Below are positions 6,232 to 7,581 of a stretch of 7,581 nt of DNA, piece by piece. Origin of the DNA: JALZHR01 sp036389695 (lineage in GTDB: Bacteria > Acidobacteriota > Blastocatellia > Pyrinomonadales > Pyrinomonadaceae). The notes under the pieces are model-generated. The model had not been told where the DNA came from, searched no databases, and saw only the letters and a list, made by a program, of their open reading frames with translations. Made by a program: the position numbers and the translations under genes. The stretch is from assembly GCA_036389695.1 (NCBI GenBank), contig DASVWG010000147.1, positions 1-7,581 of the forward strand. Direction: 5' to 3'. Each line of letters opens with the position of its first letter. The stretch's first letter is position 1.

Positions 6232-7500
6232 ATGTTCTTGCGTTGCGCCAAAATTTCTTTTCTGCTGCTGGTTTTCTCGCTGGCTTTTATGCAGCCTTAC
6301 GTTTATATCGCGGGATTTCGCGCGGTTCCGGCGGATATTATTTTTCTGCTCACGTTCGGCTTTTGGTTTTTGGCTTTATTGACCAAACAAATTCGGTTTC
6401 GCTGGCACGGGTTTTACTGGCTTTTGATTTTTTATTTCGCCGCGATGATGGTTTCCGCCGTTTTTTCGGTGAATCCGCGGACGAGTTTTATAAAGCTTCT
6501 GGGCGAGATTTATTTGCTGAGCCTGCCGGTTTTGACTTTTAATTTGATTGACGGCGGGAAGGATTTGAAGCAGGCTCTGAGAGTTTGGCTGGCGGCGACG
6601 GGCTTTGTCGCTTTGGTCGGATTTTTGACGGTTTTTCTTTTTTATTTTCAGCGCGACAACTGGCTTTTAAATCACACTCTGTTCAGCTTCGGAACCTTGC
6701 CGCCGGGCAATTATCCGCGCGTTCATCTGACGTTTTTAAACGCGAATATGCTTTGTAATTATCTGAGCGTGAGCCTGATTTTTCTTTTGATTTTTCAAAA
6801 GCTCGGCTGGATAAACAGAAAAGTATTTTACGCGCTGCTCACCGGCATTTTATTTTGCGCGGCGTTTACGATTTCGCCGAGCCTGGGCGGAATCGCTTTG
6901 AGTCTGGGCGTTTGGTGTTGGCTTTGTTTCAAAAAATCGAAGCCGTTTTTTGCGAAAACCAGTCTCGCGGGCGGCATTCTGGCGGCGGTCGCGTTTATTT
7001 TCGCGGTGATGATTGCGCCGGGCTTGCATCCGACCGCGCCGTTTTTCGTGGACGTTCCGTTGATTGAAAAACGCCTCGCGCCTTCGGGCAGAATAATGAC
7101 GTGGATGTATTCGTGGCGGACGTTTACCGAAAACCCGATTTTCGGGCGCGGCGTCGGGCAGGACGCCTGCGACGTGCGCTATCTGGATTTGACCAACACG
7201 CTGCAAACGCTGACCGACGCGCACAATGTTTTTCTGAACGTCGCCGCGCAGACGGGCGTTTTCGGGCTGCTGGCGATAACGGCGATAATTTTTTATATCA
7301 CGCGAAAAACGTTTCCGCTCGCGTTTGACGAAACAAACCGGAGCGTTTTTCGCATCGGTTTCGGGCTGGCTTTTATCAGCGCCTTTTTTTATCAGGGCAT
7401 CGCCGGTTCATACGAAGACGCGCGGCATCTGTGGGTTTTAATCGGATTTTTTCTGTTTAGCGACAGGAATGTAGGGGCAGGTCTTGTGCCTGCCCAATGA
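6232..7500 (+). CDS. O-antigen ligase/polymerase-like membrane protein (WaaL/Wzy_C superfamily)
   Basis: A 422-residue protein with about ten to twelve hydrophobic segments and one large loop, the usual form of the Wzy_C/WaaL superfamily, which joins lipid-linked glycans at the outer face of the inner membrane. The loop region carries the expected landmarks: APSGRIMTWMYSWRTF (283-298) with Arg287, NPIFGRGVG (301-309), and AHNVFLNVAAQTGVFG (330-345) with the conserved His331-Asn332. NPRTSFIKLLGEIYLL (81-96) near the N-terminus is also typical. Ligase and polymerase cannot be told apart by sequence alone, and no other glycan-assembly gene is visible nearby. The ATG at 6232 has no clear ribosome binding site. 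The last nine residues (VGAGLVPAQ) are encoded by a palindromic repeat, so the native C-terminus has probably been altered. Confidence 0.85.
   Translation: MFLRCAKISFLLLVFSLAFMQPYVYIAGFRAVPADIIFLLTFGFWFLALLTKQIRFRWHGFYWLLIFYFAAMMVSAVFSVNPRTSFIKLLGEIYLLSLPVLTFNLIDGGKDLKQALRVWLAATGFVALVGFLTVFLFYFQRDNWLLNHTLFSFGTLPPGNYPRVHLTFLNANMLCNYLSVSLIFLLIFQKLGWINRKVFYALLTGILFCAAFTISPSLGGIALSLGVWCWLCFKKSKPFFAKTSLAGGILAAVAFIFAVMIAPGLHPTAPFFVDVPLIEKRLAPSGRIMTWMYSWRTFTENPIFGRGVGQDACDVRYLDLTNTLQTLTDAHNVFLNVAAQTGVFGLLAITAIIFYITRKTFPLAFDETNRSVFRIGFGLAFISAFFYQGIAGSYEDARHLWVLIGFFLFSDRNVGAGLVPAQ
7471..7495. repeat. GC-rich palindromic repeat inside the 3' end of the ligase gene
   Basis: GGGCAGG (7475-7481) and CCTGCCC (7489-7495) are perfect inverted arms with a 7-base loop. 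Read in frame, the element gives VGAGLVPAQ, a tail I recognise as a frequent C-terminal extension where this kind of dispersed repeat runs into a gene. No T-run follows, so it is not a normal Rho-independent terminator. Confidence 0.65.
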
Positions 7501-7530
7501 GCGTAGCGAATAAACGTTTAAGAAATTAGC

Positions 7531-7581
7531 CACGAAATTTCACGAATGAAGACGAAAAAGAAATAAATAATATTTCGTGTC
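7531..7581. repeat. CACGAA-type tandem and inverted repeat, running to or past the right edge
   Basis: Three related ten-base units follow each other: CACGAAATTT (7531), CACGAATGAA (7541) and GACGAAAAAG (7551). CACGAAAT (7531-7538) is inverted as ATTTCGTG (7572-7579). It may continue beyond the window. No coding frame is apparent from 7501 to the end; a ten-base palindrome TAAACGTTTA lies at 7511-7520. Confidence 0.55.

Noticed and set aside
7475..7495. Rho-independent terminator of the ligase gene
   Set aside because: The stem lies inside the coding frame and is followed by AATGAGCG rather than a T-run.

Overview
The window holds four complete genes and one gene on the opposite strand, all of ordinary bacterial type, plus the tail of a probable sixth gene at the left edge. 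Base composition is moderately GC-rich in genes, with strong use of GCG, TCG, ACG and GGC codons, and AT-rich in gaps. A DUF4139 protein carrying a piece that looks like the plug of an Oar-type TonB receptor, and several kinds of short palindromic repeats in the gaps, make me favour an Acidobacteriota genome (Blastocatellia/Pyrinomonadaceae-like). This is inference from remembered family resemblance, not a search result.

Layout: 2-94 (+) end of an unidentified gene; 95-303 leader with a hairpin; 304-2550 (+) secreted DUF4139-family protein with a C-terminal coiled coil; 2551-2634 a tandem-repeat hairpin between convergent genes; 2635-3804 (-) NagX/HGSNAT-like membrane protein (DUF5009 type); 3805-4023 divergent control region with a REP-like repeat pair and a candidate promoter overlapped by two inverted repeats; 4024-4950 (+) YihY/BrkB-family membrane protein; 4951-5028 a heptad-repeat hairpin; 5029-6057 (+) two-SIS-domain aminosugar-phosphate isomerase/deaminase resembling GlmS without its glutaminase domain (NagB-II type); 6058-6231 a nested inverted-repeat element; 6232-7500 (+) O-antigen ligase/polymerase-like membrane protein whose last nine residues come from a repeat; 7501-7581 non-coding, with a further repeat running to the edge.

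The genes do not form one obvious pathway. The NagX-like and NagB-II-like genes both point to N-acetylglucosamine/glucosamine metabolism, and the ligase to surface glycan assembly, so a loose cell-envelope and aminosugar theme is possible. The two most interesting signals are (1) a TonB-plug-like segment sitting in the variable linker of the DUF4139 protein, and (2) the fact that every complete gene ends at or within 6 bases of a short-period, inverted repeat element; four of these elements share one architecture with unrelated unit sequences (units of 9, 7, 9 and about 10 bases). I see no CRISPR array, transposase, tRNA or rRNA, and no gene set that I would call a new defence or biosynthetic system.
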